In this document: positions 36,128 to 45,874 of the stretch, piece by piece
How positions within the stretch are numbered: the stretch's first letter is position 1
Layout: each line of letters begins with the position of its first letter
DNA from: Chitinophaga fulva
GTDB taxonomy: Bacteria > Bacteroidota > Bacteroidia > Chitinophagales > Chitinophagaceae
Assembly (NCBI RefSeq): GCF_012927205.1
Contig: NZ_JABBGC010000001.1
Location: 2,170,001-2,234,000, forward strand
DNA: 64,000 nt
Direction: 5' to 3'
Translations under genes and position numbers: made by a program
Notes under the pieces: model-generated
Database searches by the model: none
The model's input: only the letters and a program-made list of their open reading frames with translations
What the model was told of the DNA's origin: nothing

Positions 36128-36817
36128 TTGAAAAAAATCATCATCACGATAGATGGCTACTCTTCTTGTGGCAAAAGTACGTTGGCAAAACAACTGGCTA
36201 TGAAGCTGGACTATGTCTATATAGACAGTGGCGCCATGTATCGTGCTATCACACTTTATTTCCTGCAAAACCGCGTGGACTGGGCTTCCCAGCCGGCTGT
36301 AGTAGTTGCGTTAGCAGACATACACCTCGAGTTTGAATATAACCCGAAGTCCGGAGCCAGCGAAATGCATCTCAACGGAGAAAACGTGGAACACATGATC
36401 CGCGAAATGCTCGTGGCAGAAAAAGTAAGTGAAGTAGCAGCCGTTAAAGAGGTACGCGATTTTGCCGTGGCCCAGCAGAAAAAAATGGGCGCCCGCAAAG
36501 GCATCGTGATGGATGGCCGGGATATCGGAACAGTCGTATTCCCGCATGCTGAACTTAAAATCTTCATGACCGCGGATATCGCTATCCGGGTGGAACGCCG
36601 CTTCAGAGAACTCTACGAGAAAAATAAAAACATCTCCATAGAAGAAGTAAAAGAAAATCTGGAACTGAGAGACTATATCGATGCTAACCGCGAAATCAGC
36701 CCGCTTCGTAAAGCGGATGATGCTATAATACTGGATAACAGCCAGTTAAGCCGGGAAGATCAGATGGACCTCGTGATGCAATGGGTGGAAGATGCCACAT
36801 TGGCCCACACTTCATGA
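36128..36817 (+). CDS. cmk: Cytidylate kinase
   Basis: The 229-residue protein has the P-loop IDGYSSCGKSTLAKQLA, DYVYIDSGAMYRAITLY, MDGRDIGTVVFPHAELKIFM and the lid segment RVERRFRELYEK, matching CMP kinase. It phosphorylates CMP and dCMP in pyrimidine nucleotide supply. An in-frame TAA lies just upstream and no ATG is available, so translation must begin at the TTG at 36128. Confidence 0.96.
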   Translation: MKKIIITIDGYSSCGKSTLAKQLAMKLDYVYIDSGAMYRAITLYFLQNRVDWASQPAVVVALADIHLEFEYNPKSGASEMHLNGENVEHMIREMLVAEKVSEVAAVKEVRDFAVAQQKKMGARKGIVMDGRDIGTVVFPHAELKIFMTADIAIRVERRFRELYEKNKNISIEEVKENLELRDYIDANREISPLRKADDAIILDNSQLSREDQMDLVMQWVEDATLAHTS

Positions 36818-37455
36818 AATAATATTTTCTTTTATTAAAAGTGTTTTATACATTTGCCTTGTCCCTGCCTAACCACCAGCGGGCTATCCCAATAATTTTC
36901 CACATCCTGAAGAATTTCCTGCTATTTACTTGTATGCAAAACTATGTCACCAACTGACGGGGTTTTCCATGCTTTAACCTTATCTGACCTGAAATATTGC
37001 CAAGGTATTGAATGTGGGCAATGTTTTATGCGACCGGCTGATGCCTGCCCGCATAAACATGCAGTAAGACAACCATTGAAATTGTGAGCGCTGAAGCGTA
37101 AAAGATATAACTGTCTTTATGAAAGTCTTATTTGTAAACTATATCCACAAAACCTTTGCTATTAACCGATTATTGAACTTGACTATAAATAAATTCCGCC
37201 CGGCATGGCCTTTTAACGCCCTGTCTGGCATAAAGAGAAATGTGGGATGGCATGGCTTGCCATGGCCGTTCCATATTTTCAGTAGGTGTATTCGGTTAAT
37301 AGGAAGAAGGGGCGAATTCTTTCGCCCTTTCGCTTTTTTTAAGCACCTTATGACAGGTAGTTCGGGATATTTATCCCTAAAACAATCCGTAATCAGTAAT
37401 TCATCGTTTGTAATTCGTAATTCTTCTTAAATTGCGTGGTCACACTGTTCAGCTA
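36818..37455. other. Long intergenic region
   Basis: Over 600 bases lack a convincing gene. A stem-loop at about 37307-37330 (GGGCGAA...TTCGCCC) followed by T runs is a likely terminator. The segment around 37230-37275 holds ATGGCATGG/GCCATGGCC partial palindromes. The end (37385-37428) has repeated AATTCGTAATTC-type runs common in Bacteroidota intergenic DNA. A 103-codon open frame at 37119-37430 covers these repeats and looks spurious. Confidence 0.5.
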
Positions 37456-39405
37456 ATGTCTATTAAAATATTGTGTTTTTTAGGCTTGCTCCTGGTAGGA
37501 GTCTGTTGGGCCGCTGATGCGCAGGATTCCCTGCGGATTTATCACACCCTGGACTCCATCCGGAAATTACCCAACGATACCGCCAAAGTGTCGTCGCTGA
37601 TCAGGGCCGGTAAACAATACGGCCGATACTTCGATAATCATAAGTCGGAAAACCAGTTCTGGCAGGAAGCCCTTCCATTGGCGCATAAACTGCACTCTGC
37701 CCGCAGCCTGGCCCTCCTCTATAATGAACTGGGCACCGCCAAAAGAAACAAATCACAGTACCTCGTGGCGGAAGATTACCACGAGAAAGCGATCAAATAC
37801 GCGGAAGATGCCAATGATACCCTGATGATGTGCCTGTCGTTCAATAATACCGGGGTAGACTGCCGCCGTCAGGATAAACTCCAACAGGCCTTCGACTATC
37901 ACCTGCGCGCATTGCAGCTGGCGGAAAAAATCAACGATACCCGTAATATCTGCGTGGCCACCAACAGCATCGGTAATATCCAACTAACGGCCGAGAACTT
38001 TGAAGACGCCGTCCGCCATTTCGATCGGGCACTGAAACTGGAAGGTGATAGCCATAATGACCTCGGCGTGGCCATTAACCTCGGTAACCTGGGATATGCC
38101 TACCAGGGACAGAACAAACTGGACCTCGCCATTCAATATTATCATCGCTCCCTGGTGGTAAACCAGAAAATAGACAATCCTACGGGAATGGCTATATGTT
38201 ACAACGCTCTCGGAGCCGCCTATAAAGAGAAAAAGGACTACGCCACCGCTATGGAATTCCTCCAGAAAGCCCTCGTGGTAAATGGCAAGGTAGATGATAA
38301 AATCCACGTGGCAGAAAGTTACCTCAATATCGGCAAGCTCCTTAGCGCACAAAATAAACACGACGAAGCCCGTAAGTACATGCAGCAGTCCATAGACCTC
38401 AGCATCTTCTGGAACTTTAAATCCATGCTGATAGAAGCCTATAAGGCACTGGCTGCTGATTATAAGGCCAGTGGCGACTTCCGGCGCTCGCTGGATGCGG
38501 CCGACAAGTCCCTGTTGTATAAAGACAGTATCCTCAACGAAAAATCTGCCATGGCGCTAAAACAGATGCAGACGATCTATGAGGTGGACCGGAAAGACAA
38601 TCAGATCAAAACACTGGAGCACGATAAGACAGTGGGTGAACTGAAGACCAAACGGAATGTGGTGTTCATCTTCGCGCTGGCAGGTTTTCTGCTCATGGCC
38701 ATCATAGGTGGTTTTTTCTATATCCGTCACCGTAACCTGGAGGCCAACAAACAAACCCTCCTGCTGGAACTGAAGTCATTGCGCTCCCAGATGAATCCGC
38801 ATTTTATCTTTAACTCCCTTAGTTCTATACACCGCTATATCTGGAGTAATAACCAGGAGGAGGCCTCTGACTACCTGACCAAGTTCTCGCGTCTGATGCG
38901 CCTTATCCTCGATAATACACAGCATACGTTTGTGACGCTTAACAAGGAACTGGAGTCCCTCCGGCTTTATCTCGATCTGGAATCCCTTCGTTGTAATGGC
39001 ATCTTTGAATATAATATCCGTATAGGCACTGATATCAATGACGAGGAAGTGCTGATACCCCCCATGATCCTGCAACCTTACGTAGAAAATGCCATCTGGC
39101 ATGGTCTGGTGCATAAACATGACGACAAAGGCCGGCTCGATGTTGATATTGTATTAAAAGACAGAAGCCTGGTATGTACCATCACCGACAACGGCATCGG
39201 CCGGCAGAAAGCGATGGAGATAAAGGAAAAGAAAGGGAAGGGGCATAATTCCGTTGGCATGAAAGTTACCGAAGGAAGGATTGATCTTATCCGGAAAATC
39301 AATAATAAGGAGGCAAGAGTAATGGTTACCGACCTGGAAAATACCGCCGGGCAACCAGCTGGTACCATGGTGACTATTATTTTACCGGCCGAATTCATAT
39401 TTTAG
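37456..39405 (+). CDS. TPR-repeat sensor histidine kinase (LytS/YehU type)
   Basis: The frame is open from a TTG at 37432 but ATG 37456 (MSIKILCFLGLLLVGVCWAA) gives a proper signal sequence, so the start is placed there (649 residues). Six or so tetratricopeptide repeats follow (for example ALLYNELGTAKRNKSQYLVA and AINLGNLGYAYQGQNKLDLA), then a membrane segment (VVFIFALAGFLLMAIIGGFF), and a His_kinase domain with LRSQMNPHFIFNSLSSIHRY where the H of NPHF is the phospho-acceptor. The ATPase part has VENAIWHGLVHK and DNGIGRQKA. It pairs with the LytTR regulator 54 bases downstream. The signal sensed is unknown; the TPR array is presumably periplasmic. Confidence 0.93.
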   Translation: MSIKILCFLGLLLVGVCWAADAQDSLRIYHTLDSIRKLPNDTAKVSSLIRAGKQYGRYFDNHKSENQFWQEALPLAHKLHSARSLALLYNELGTAKRNKSQYLVAEDYHEKAIKYAEDANDTLMMCLSFNNTGVDCRRQDKLQQAFDYHLRALQLAEKINDTRNICVATNSIGNIQLTAENFEDAVRHFDRALKLEGDSHNDLGVAINLGNLGYAYQGQNKLDLAIQYYHRSLVVNQKIDNPTGMAICYNALGAAYKEKKDYATAMEFLQKALVVNGKVDDKIHVAESYLNIGKLLSAQNKHDEARKYMQQSIDLSIFWNFKSMLIEAYKALAADYKASGDFRRSLDAADKSLLYKDSILNEKSAMALKQMQTIYEVDRKDNQIKTLEHDKTVGELKTKRNVVFIFALAGFLLMAIIGGFFYIRHRNLEANKQTLLLELKSLRSQMNPHFIFNSLSSIHRYIWSNNQEEASDYLTKFSRLMRLILDNTQHTFVTLNKELESLRLYLDLESLRCNGIFEYNIRIGTDINDEEVLIPPMILQPYVENAIWHGLVHKHDDKGRLDVDIVLKDRSLVCTITDNGIGRQKAMEIKEKKGKGHNSVGMKVTEGRIDLIRKINNKEARVMVTDLENTAGQPAGTMVTIILPAEFIF

Positions 39406-39459
39406 CATAAAATAAAAAAAACGGACGGCCACTGGCCGTGCCGCTAAACCTACCACAGC

Positions 39460-40227
39460 ATGAGCGACATAAGAGCTATCATCGTAGATGATGAGCAACA
39501 TTGTATTGATGCCTTGCAAACCATGTTAGTCAGGAAGTGCCCGGGAGTAGAGGTGATCGGATCAGCCAAAGGAGTAAAAGAAGCAAAGGAACTGGTGGAT
39601 GAACTTCACCCGGACCTGGTTTTTCTGGATGTGGAAATGCCTCATCAGAACGGTTTTGAGTTACTGAAACAGTTTGAAAAGATCGGGTTTGATGTCATCT
39701 TTACCACTGCCTATGAACAGTACGCCCTCAAGGCCATCAAATTCAATGCGCTGGATTATCTCCTCAAACCTTTCAGTGTAAAGGAATTGCAGGATGCCCT
39801 CGACAAATGCAGGGAAAAACAACAACAGCGTCAGAAAGACACCAACAGCCTTTCACCGATGGATGTGTTCCTGCAAAACATGAAAACCCTGCAGCAATCA
39901 CACAAAAAAATTGCCCTGCCTACGATCAATGGACTGGTGTTTATGCCGGTACAGAACATCGTACGTTGTGAATCTACCGGCAACTACACCCGTATTTTTT
40001 TTACAGATAAAAAGAACCTGATGGTGTCCCGGCCGTTGAAAGAGTTTGAAGAACTACTGGCAGATGTGGATTTCTTCCGGGTTCACAATTCTCACCTGAT
40101 CAACCTGCAACAGATGCAGTCGTATATCCAGGGGGAAGGCGGCTTTGCACTGATGAGCGATGGTGCGCAGGTGGAAGTGTCCAGACGCCGCAAGGCAGAT
40201 TTCCTGAAACGGGCCATGCAGTTTTAA
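39460..40227 (+). CDS. LytTR-family response regulator
   Basis: The 255-residue protein has a receiver domain (IIVDDEQHCIDALQTML; phospho-acceptor D in LVFLDVEMPHQNGFEL; KALDYLLKPF-type end KFNALDYLLKPFSV) and a C-terminal LytTR DNA-binding domain (LPTINGLVFMPVQNIVRCES, SRPLKEFEELL, FFRVHNSHLINL). It is the output partner of the TPR histidine kinase just upstream and would bind direct-repeat promoters of its target genes, which are not evident in this window. Confidence 0.95.
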   Translation: MSDIRAIIVDDEQHCIDALQTMLVRKCPGVEVIGSAKGVKEAKELVDELHPDLVFLDVEMPHQNGFELLKQFEKIGFDVIFTTAYEQYALKAIKFNALDYLLKPFSVKELQDALDKCREKQQQRQKDTNSLSPMDVFLQNMKTLQQSHKKIALPTINGLVFMPVQNIVRCESTGNYTRIFFTDKKNLMVSRPLKEFEELLADVDFFRVHNSHLINLQQMQSYIQGEGGFALMSDGAQVEVSRRRKADFLKRAMQF

Positions 40228-40466
40228 CCGCTCCGGGGCGTATGTCCGGTAAGGAAGCGGCTTCCATGGAAAACGATTGCTTTCCGTTTTGAGCAAAAAA
40301 TGCTTTCCGATTTTAGGCTTTTTTATGCCACTTATGGTCAATAAACTACCAGATAATAAATGGCTGTTGTATGCCTTTTCAGGAAGATTTACTTTTGAAT
40401 TACGATTTCAATTTTAGCGCTATATATAAATTTTATTCTCTGCATTACTAGCGTGATTAGCCCCAA

Positions 40467-40497
40467 AGAAAAAAGACACCTTCTGGTGTCTTTTTTG
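40467..40497. terminator. Terminator between the LytTR gene and ispH
   Basis: AAAAAGACACC pairs with GGTGTCTTTTTT around TTCT. Flanking A and T tracts allow function for both convergent genes. The remaining bases 40228-40466 show no gene. Confidence 0.88.
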
Positions 40498-40539
40498 TTA
40501 TGAAAACTTTCTGAATAATCTTATTACAGATGAGCTTTA

Positions 40540-41763
40540 TTAATCAGCTATCGCCAATTCATCTGCTTTGTGCTCCAGCCCGTAAAAGGACAATAACCGG
40601 CGGATGACTCCTTCCACCAAAGCATCAGGGCAGGACGCGCCACTCGTTAGCAGGATAGTTACCTGTGTTTTTTCAGGTAAAAAAGTATTACTGTGGATTT
40701 CTTGCTTATGATGGAAATTCCAGTGGTCAACCTGGTTGGCATTGTGCATTTGCTCTGGTGCGCTGATAAAGTAAGTAGGCAGTTTCTCTTCACACAGTTC
40801 TACCAGGTGGGAGGTATTGGAGCTGTTATAGCCGCCTACCACGATGGCCAGATCGGCCGCTTCTTCCAGCATGCCGATAACGGCGCTTTGGTTGTCATTG
40901 GTGGCATAACAGAGGGTGTCGCGGGTATCGGCAAAACGTTCGCCTGTATTAGCCTCAGTGAGGCCGTAATGTGCTACGATCACCTGGCGGATATAATCAG
41001 CGATGGCCTGTGTTTCGGTGGCCAGCATGGTGGTCTGGTTCACCACACCTATACGTTGCAGGTCTTTGGTAACGTCAAAGCCCTGTGAATACTGGCCTTT
41101 GAACTCTTCGTAGAAGGTTTCGGCCGGTGTTTCACCGGTGATGTAGCGTGCCAGTTTCTCTGTTTCTGCCATGTCTTTTACCACCACGGTCGGGGTATTG
41201 GACTGGCTATGGGAGAAAGTGGCCCGTGTTTCTTCGTGTTTGGGTTTGCCGTGAACGATCACGGTATAGGCTTTTTTCCCGATTTGTTCCGCCTTGTTCC
41301 ATACTCTTTCCACAAAAGGGCAGGTGGTATTGTATTGCAGCGGTTCAATGCCGAGGGAGGAGAGTTTATTTTCTGTTTCGATGGTCGTACCGAAGGCAGG
41401 AATGATCACGATATCATCGGATTGCAGGGTTTCCCAGGGCACCAGCTGATTGCCGGCGGTGTCCATGATAAACTGTACGCCCCGTTCCAGCAGGTCATTG
41501 TTGACATGTGGGTTGTGGATCATTTCGCTGAGGAGGAATATACGCTTGCCCGGATTTTCGTCTACGGTTTTAAAAGCGATCTCGATCGCGTTTTCCACAC
41601 CGTAACAAAAACCGAAGTGGCGCGCGAGCAATATTTTCAACGGACCAAAATCAAGCGTGGTAGGCGTGAAGTCCTTTTTCATGCGGTCCTGCTGCTTGCG
41701 TTGGTTTTTGATGGCGCTGATCAGCGGACTGCGATATATGACCGGAACATTAAAAGTTTTCAT
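40540..41763 (-). CDS. ispH: 4-hydroxy-3-methylbut-2-enyl diphosphate reductase
   Basis: The 407-residue protein is the longer Bacteroidota/plant-like form of IspH. The three iron-sulfur cysteines are visible in FGFCYGVENAIEIA, YNTTCPFVERVWN and SGASCPDALVEGVIRRL, with the conserved GKPKHEETRAT and GGYNSSNTSHL. It makes IPP and DMAPP in the last step of the MEP pathway. It is on the same strand as the rhomboid gene, 34 bases apart on the downstream side of it, and may be co-transcribed with it. Confidence 0.96.
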   Translation of the reverse strand: MKTFNVPVIYRSPLISAIKNQRKQQDRMKKDFTPTTLDFGPLKILLARHFGFCYGVENAIEIAFKTVDENPGKRIFLLSEMIHNPHVNNDLLERGVQFIMDTAGNQLVPWETLQSDDIVIIPAFGTTIETENKLSSLGIEPLQYNTTCPFVERVWNKAEQIGKKAYTVIVHGKPKHEETRATFSHSQSNTPTVVVKDMAETEKLARYITGETPAETFYEEFKGQYSQGFDVTKDLQRIGVVNQTTMLATETQAIADYIRQVIVAHYGLTEANTGERFADTRDTLCYATNDNQSAVIGMLEEAADLAIVVGGYNSSNTSHLVELCEEKLPTYFISAPEQMHNANQVDHWNFHHKQEIHSNTFLPEKTQVTILLTSGASCPDALVEGVIRRLLSFYGLEHKADELAIAD

Positions 41764-41797
41764 GCGTAAAAGGGCGAAAATTGAAAGGCAAAGGTAA

Positions 41798-42664
41798 TCA
41801 GTTTTCTTTGCTCACTTTATCCAACCAGGCTTTTTCTTCTGCGCTGAGGCTGTTATAGCCTTTTTCATTGATTTTGTCGAGCAGCTGGTCCAGGCGCAAC
41901 TGGTTGTTGTCATCCGGTTTTTTCACCACTTTCAGCGGTGATTTTTTAGGTTTGGACCTTGCCTGTACCCGTTTGTTTTCCCGCCGGGTTTCGGCGTCAA
42001 AGAGCCAGATCAGTGGTTTGCAGAGGTCAGTACCGCTTTGCAGTGCACGGATATAGACGAAGCCGAAGAGGGCGCCGCCCATGTGGGCGATGATGCCACC
42101 AAGGTTGCCCCGTGGGATGGATATAACACCCAATACGATCAGGGCGAGGGCCAGCCATTTCAGTTTAACGTTGCCAAAAAACAACAGCCCGATCTCATAA
42201 TTGGGCATCAGGGTAGCACAGGCTACCAGCATGCACATCACCGAGGCGGAAGCCCCAATCATCGTGGAAGGCATACCAGGGAACAGGAGATTGTAAGACA
42301 GCATGTACAATGCCGCACCGGTGATACCCCCCATCAGATAGAGCGGCAGCACGCGTTTGTTGCCCAAAAAGCCACGGAAAAGATTTCCGAACCAGTAGAG
42401 GTTCAGCATATTAAAAAAGACGTGGAAGATCTCTACGTGGGTAAACATGTAGGTGATCAGTCCCCAGGGTTTTCTGATAAAAGTGCCGGGCAGGGAATGA
42501 AGGGTCAGCTGGTCAAATGTCCATGCAAATGCGGTATTAGGAGAAATGAGATACAACAGGTTGATCCCGATAAAAATGACAATGTTCCAGATAAGCAAAT
42601 GATTGACCGTGTTGCCTTGTCTGAGCCAAAAGCGAATATCCGATTGAAATGAGGTCCCGTTCAT
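41798..42664 (-). CDS. Rhomboid-family intramembrane serine protease
   Basis: The ATG at 42664 (MNGTSFQSDIRFWLRQ) is preferred over the GTG two codons upstream. About six membrane segments follow, with YMFTHVEIFHVFFNMLNLYW (the N of HxxxN), the catalytic serine in TMIGASASVMCML (GxSx form) and the catalytic histidine in IIAHMGGALFGFVY. The C-terminal 70 residues are a basic cytoplasmic tail (RARSKPKKSPLKVVKK). Rhomboids cleave transmembrane substrates; the target here is unknown. The motif GASA instead of GxSG is a variation on the consensus. Confidence 0.92.
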   Translation of the reverse strand: MNGTSFQSDIRFWLRQGNTVNHLLIWNIVIFIGINLLYLISPNTAFAWTFDQLTLHSLPGTFIRKPWGLITYMFTHVEIFHVFFNMLNLYWFGNLFRGFLGNKRVLPLYLMGGITGAALYMLSYNLLFPGMPSTMIGASASVMCMLVACATLMPNYEIGLLFFGNVKLKWLALALIVLGVISIPRGNLGGIIAHMGGALFGFVYIRALQSGTDLCKPLIWLFDAETRRENKRVQARSKPKKSPLKVVKKPDDNNQLRLDQLLDKINEKGYNSLSAEEKAWLDKVSKEN

Positions 42665-43012
42665 ATACACAAATTAAAATAAAAATCCGGGATTTAAAAC
42701 CCTTTACAGGGCAGATTTTCAGTTGATGAAATTTAACTTTTTTTACTGCGGAAAATTATCAATTGGACACTAATTAGATAACAAATTTTTGCTATTCTGG
42801 TTGACAGTGGGCCGTAAAAAATAACCGGAATCCTGCCTATGTAGTGTTTTAAATTCAAATATGATTTAAAAATATCCGAAAAGAACGTTAAATGAGGGGC
42901 CGGAGAGGTGATTTCTTCCGGAAAAATGAGGTTAAACGGGTAATTTTTCGTATTTTTGCCGTCCCATAAAACAGGGAGTTCGGGTATTCCGGATTTAAAA
43001 TTTCAATTTTTT
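42665..43012 (+). promoter_or_regulatory. rpsA upstream region with -7 box
   Basis: This 348-base region separates the divergent rhomboid and rpsA genes. TATTTTTG at 42951-42958 matches the TAnnTTTG -7 element, but no TTG lies at the proper distance upstream. The remaining bases are AT-rich with no gene. If the box is used, the leader is about 45-50 bases. Confidence 0.45.
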
Positions 43013-44908
43013 ATGAGCGAAAACAACATTATTAACGAACAAAACGCAGAGCAACAGGCTCCGCAGGCAGCTGCGGCAGAAACTGCGACAAAAAAGGCTC
43101 CTGTAGTAGCAACTGCCCACGACGATTTCGATTGGAGCGTGGACAAACGTAACGTTTCTTCCTACAGCAAAGAAGAAAAAGAAAAGTACGATCAGACTTA
43201 CGACAGCACCTTCAAAGTGTTTGAAGAAAACACCCTGTTGAGCGGTACTGTAGTAGGTATTACCAACACTGACGTGGTGATCAACATCGGCTTCAAATCC
43301 GACGGTTTGATCTCCCTGAACGAATTCCGTGACTTACCGGGTCTGAAAATCGGTGACGAAGTGGAAGTGCTGGTAGTAGAAAAAGAAGACCGCGATGGTA
43401 ACCTGCACCTCAGCCGTAAACAGGCTCGCCAGAAACGTGCATGGGAAAAAATCGTGGAAGTTTACAAAACAGGCGAAGTGGTTACTGGTACTGTTACCAG
43501 CAAAACCAAAGGCGGCTTGATCGTGGACGTTTACGGTATGGAAACATTCCTGCCAGGTTCTCAGATCGACGTGAAACCGGTTACCGACTACGACCAGTTT
43601 GTAGGCAAAACTATGGAGTTCAAAGTGGTGAAAGTAAACGAAACCATCCGCAACGCCGTAGTTTCCCACAAAGCGCTGATCGAAAGCGATATCGAACAAC
43701 AAAGAGTGGATATCATCTCCAAACTGGAAAAAGGCCAGGTATTGGAAGGTACCATCAAGAATATCACCGACTTTGGTGCGTTCATCGACCTGGGCGGTCT
43801 GGACGGTCTGCTGTACATCACAGACATCTCCTGGGGCCGTATCTCCCATCCGAGCGAAGTGCTCCAGATGGACCAGAAAATCAACGTGGTTGTACTGGAC
43901 TTCGACGACGAAAAACGTCGCATAAGCCTGGGCTACAAACAACTCACTCCGCATCCGTGGGATACTTTACCAGCTACTATCACCGAAGGTGCTAAAGTTA
44001 AAGGTAAAGTGGTTAACATCGAAGACTACGGTGCATTCCTGGAAATCATGCCGGGCGTAGAAGGTCTGGTACACGTTTCTGAAATCTCCTGGGCTTCTAC
44101 TCCTATCAACGCTAAAGAATTCTTCAAATTAGGCGAAGAATACGAAGCAGTGGTAGTTACCCTGAGCAAAGAAGAACGCAAAATGTCTCTGTCTATCAAA
44201 CAACTGACAGAAGATCCATGGTCTACTATCGAAACTAAATTCCCGGTTGACAGCCGTCACAAAGGCATCGTTAAAAACATCACTCCTTACGGTGTGTTCG
44301 TTGAACTGGAAACTGGTATCGGTGGCATGATCCACATCTCCGACCTGAGCTGGATCAAACGTTTCAACCACCCATCTGAATACACTAAAGTAGGTAACGA
44401 AATAGATGTAGTAATCCTGGGTATTGATAAAGAAAACCGCAAACTCAGCCTCGGTCACAAACAGATCGAAGAAGATCCTTGGAACACTTTCGAAACTATC
44501 TTCCCGATCAACTCCGTACACGAAGGTACTGTTGTGAAGAAAGATGAGAAAGGTGCTACTGTTCAACTGCAATACGGCCTGGAAGCTTACGCTCCTGCCC
44601 GTCACCTGAGAACAGAAGACGAAAAACCAATCAACGTTGAAGACGTGAAAGAATTCATGATCATCGAATTCGATCGCAGCGAAAAACGTATCTTGGTTTC
44701 TCACACCAGAGTATGGGAAAAAGCACAGGCTGAAGAAAAAGAAGCTGTTGTTAAAGAGAAAAGAGCTGAAGCTGACAAAACCCGTAAAGCAGTGAAAAAC
44801 ATTCAGGGTAAAGTAGAAAAAGCTACTTTAGGTGACCTGGGTGCTTTAGCTGAACTGAGAGAAAAACTGAAACAATCTGAAGGTGGCGAAGAAAAAAGCG
44901 CACAATAA
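43013..44908 (+). CDS. rpsA: 30S ribosomal protein S1
   Basis: The frame is open upstream, but the ATG at 43013 (MSENNIINEQNAEQQAPQAA) gives the usual Bacteroidota N-terminus with an acidic, Ala/Gln-rich lead. Five to six S1 (OB-fold) repeats follow, each with the pattern GxVxxITxxGAFVxL, for example IKNITDFGAFIDLGGLDGLL and VVNIEDYGAFLEIMPGVEGL. The C-terminal tail is a charged coil (KEKRAEADKTRKAVKNIQGK). It binds mRNA on the 30S subunit; this matters in Bacteroidota where Shine-Dalgarno pairing is weak. Codon use is strongly biased, as expected for high expression. Confidence 0.96.
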   Translation: MSENNIINEQNAEQQAPQAAAAETATKKAPVVATAHDDFDWSVDKRNVSSYSKEEKEKYDQTYDSTFKVFEENTLLSGTVVGITNTDVVINIGFKSDGLISLNEFRDLPGLKIGDEVEVLVVEKEDRDGNLHLSRKQARQKRAWEKIVEVYKTGEVVTGTVTSKTKGGLIVDVYGMETFLPGSQIDVKPVTDYDQFVGKTMEFKVVKVNETIRNAVVSHKALIESDIEQQRVDIISKLEKGQVLEGTIKNITDFGAFIDLGGLDGLLYITDISWGRISHPSEVLQMDQKINVVVLDFDDEKRRISLGYKQLTPHPWDTLPATITEGAKVKGKVVNIEDYGAFLEIMPGVEGLVHVSEISWASTPINAKEFFKLGEEYEAVVVTLSKEERKMSLSIKQLTEDPWSTIETKFPVDSRHKGIVKNITPYGVFVELETGIGGMIHISDLSWIKRFNHPSEYTKVGNEIDVVILGIDKENRKLSLGHKQIEEDPWNTFETIFPINSVHEGTVVKKDEKGATVQLQYGLEAYAPARHLRTEDEKPINVEDVKEFMIIEFDRSEKRILVSHTRVWEKAQAEEKEAVVKEKRAEADKTRKAVKNIQGKVEKATLGDLGALAELREKLKQSEGGEEKSAQ

Positions 44909-44927
44909 GATCCGTTTTGGCAAATAA

Positions 44928-44963
44928 AAGAAACCCGTTCTGAGCAATCAGAACGGGTTTCTT
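44928..44963. terminator. rpsA terminator
   Basis: AAGAAACCCGTTCTGA pairs with TCAGAACGGGTTTCTT around GCAA, a 16-base perfect stem. Confidence 0.9.
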
Positions 44964-44970
44964 ATTTGGT

Positions 44971-45084
44971 ATTTAGTTATTTTTTTATTTAGATATTTAA
45001 AATGCAGCGGAGATCACCTGTTATCTGGGTAAATCTTCGCTGCATTTTAAATATCTAAATATCAAAATAAAAAAATAACTAAAT
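44971..45084. repeat. Large intergenic inverted repeat, copy 1
   Basis: The inner arms AGATATTTAAAATGCAGCG (44991-45009) and its exact complement (45038-45056) form 19 perfect pairs. The outer A/T arms (44971-44990 with 45064-45084) extend the pairing to about 40 bp. The arm core TTTAAAATGCAGCG recurs in an otherwise unrelated hairpin at 54708-54756. It lies between convergent rpsA and cyclase genes and overlaps the cyclase stop codon by six bases. Confidence 0.85.
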
Positions 45085-45840
45085 CATGGCGACTACCCGC
45101 GCAGGTGCCGCACTGGCGCCTTTGATCTTCAGCGGGAAAACAGCCACTTTAAAGCCATGTGGCGGCAACGCACCAAGGTTCACCAGCTGCTCCATATGGC
45201 AGTATTCTTTCTGCTGACCTACCAGGTGTGCCTGCCAGAAATAGTCATCCTTCCCTTCTGCTTTGGCTTTTTGTACCATATATTTCAGCGGAAGATCAAA
45301 TCCCCACTGATCAATACCCATTACTTTCACGCCCTGGTCTATCAGCCAATGAGTGGCTTCCGCGCTCATACCGGTGCCCCGCATCGGGTACTCACGGGTA
45401 CCAATGTACTGGTCGCGCCCCGTATAAATCAATACAATGGTGCCCGGCTGAATAACCGCCCCTGTCTGCTGCAGATTTTCCCGTATATCCGCCAGCGTTA
45501 TTTCCTCAAAATCCGCTTTGTGGGTCATGTTGATCACCACGCCGTCGCCATAGCACCACTCCAGTGGTATCTGGTCGATGGTTTTGGCAGGCTGACCGTT
45601 GACTTCCGGCGCGTAATGCCACGGGGCATCAATATGTGTGGCGGCATGTACGCCCATACTCACGATCTTGTCGTCTGCCCAGCCTTCAAAGCCTTTGGGG
45701 AACAGCTTCGCCGGCAGGCCCAGGAAAAAACGGATCAGCGAACGGCTTTGCCGGTGCGCTTTGTGTTTGATACGGATACGCATAAACCAGGGGTCCTGCT
45801 TATTGTATTCGATCGTCTTAGACAGGTCAATGATTTTCAT
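45079..45840 (-). CDS. Cyclase-family (kynurenine formamidase-like) hydrolase
   Basis: The ATG at 45840 (MKIIDLSKTIEYNKQDPW) gives 253 residues; the frame is open further upstream but that part overlaps the next gene's end. The metal motif MGVHAATHIDAPWHY (H-x3-H-x-D-x-P) and the late VKVMGIDQWGFDLPL are those of the cyclase/KynB-type amidohydrolases, which hydrolyse amide bonds such as N-formylkynurenine. The actual substrate is unknown; no tryptophan-degradation genes are nearby. The HAD gene upstream is on the same strand, 34 bases away. Confidence 0.87.
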   Translation of the reverse strand: MKIIDLSKTIEYNKQDPWFMRIRIKHKAHRQSRSLIRFFLGLPAKLFPKGFEGWADDKIVSMGVHAATHIDAPWHYAPEVNGQPAKTIDQIPLEWCYGDGVVINMTHKADFEEITLADIRENLQQTGAVIQPGTIVLIYTGRDQYIGTREYPMRGTGMSAEATHWLIDQGVKVMGIDQWGFDLPLKYMVQKAKAEGKDDYFWQAHLVGQQKEYCHMEQLVNLGALPPHGFKVAVFPLKIKGASAAPARVVAMI

Positions 45841-45874
45841 GAGTAATAACAAGGGGTTGATATGATGAACAGAT

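Noticed and set aside
37119..37430. 103-codon open frame upstream of the histidine kinase gene
   Set aside because: It spans a terminator-like stem and AATTCGTAATTC repeats typical of intergenic DNA; composition is not protein-like.
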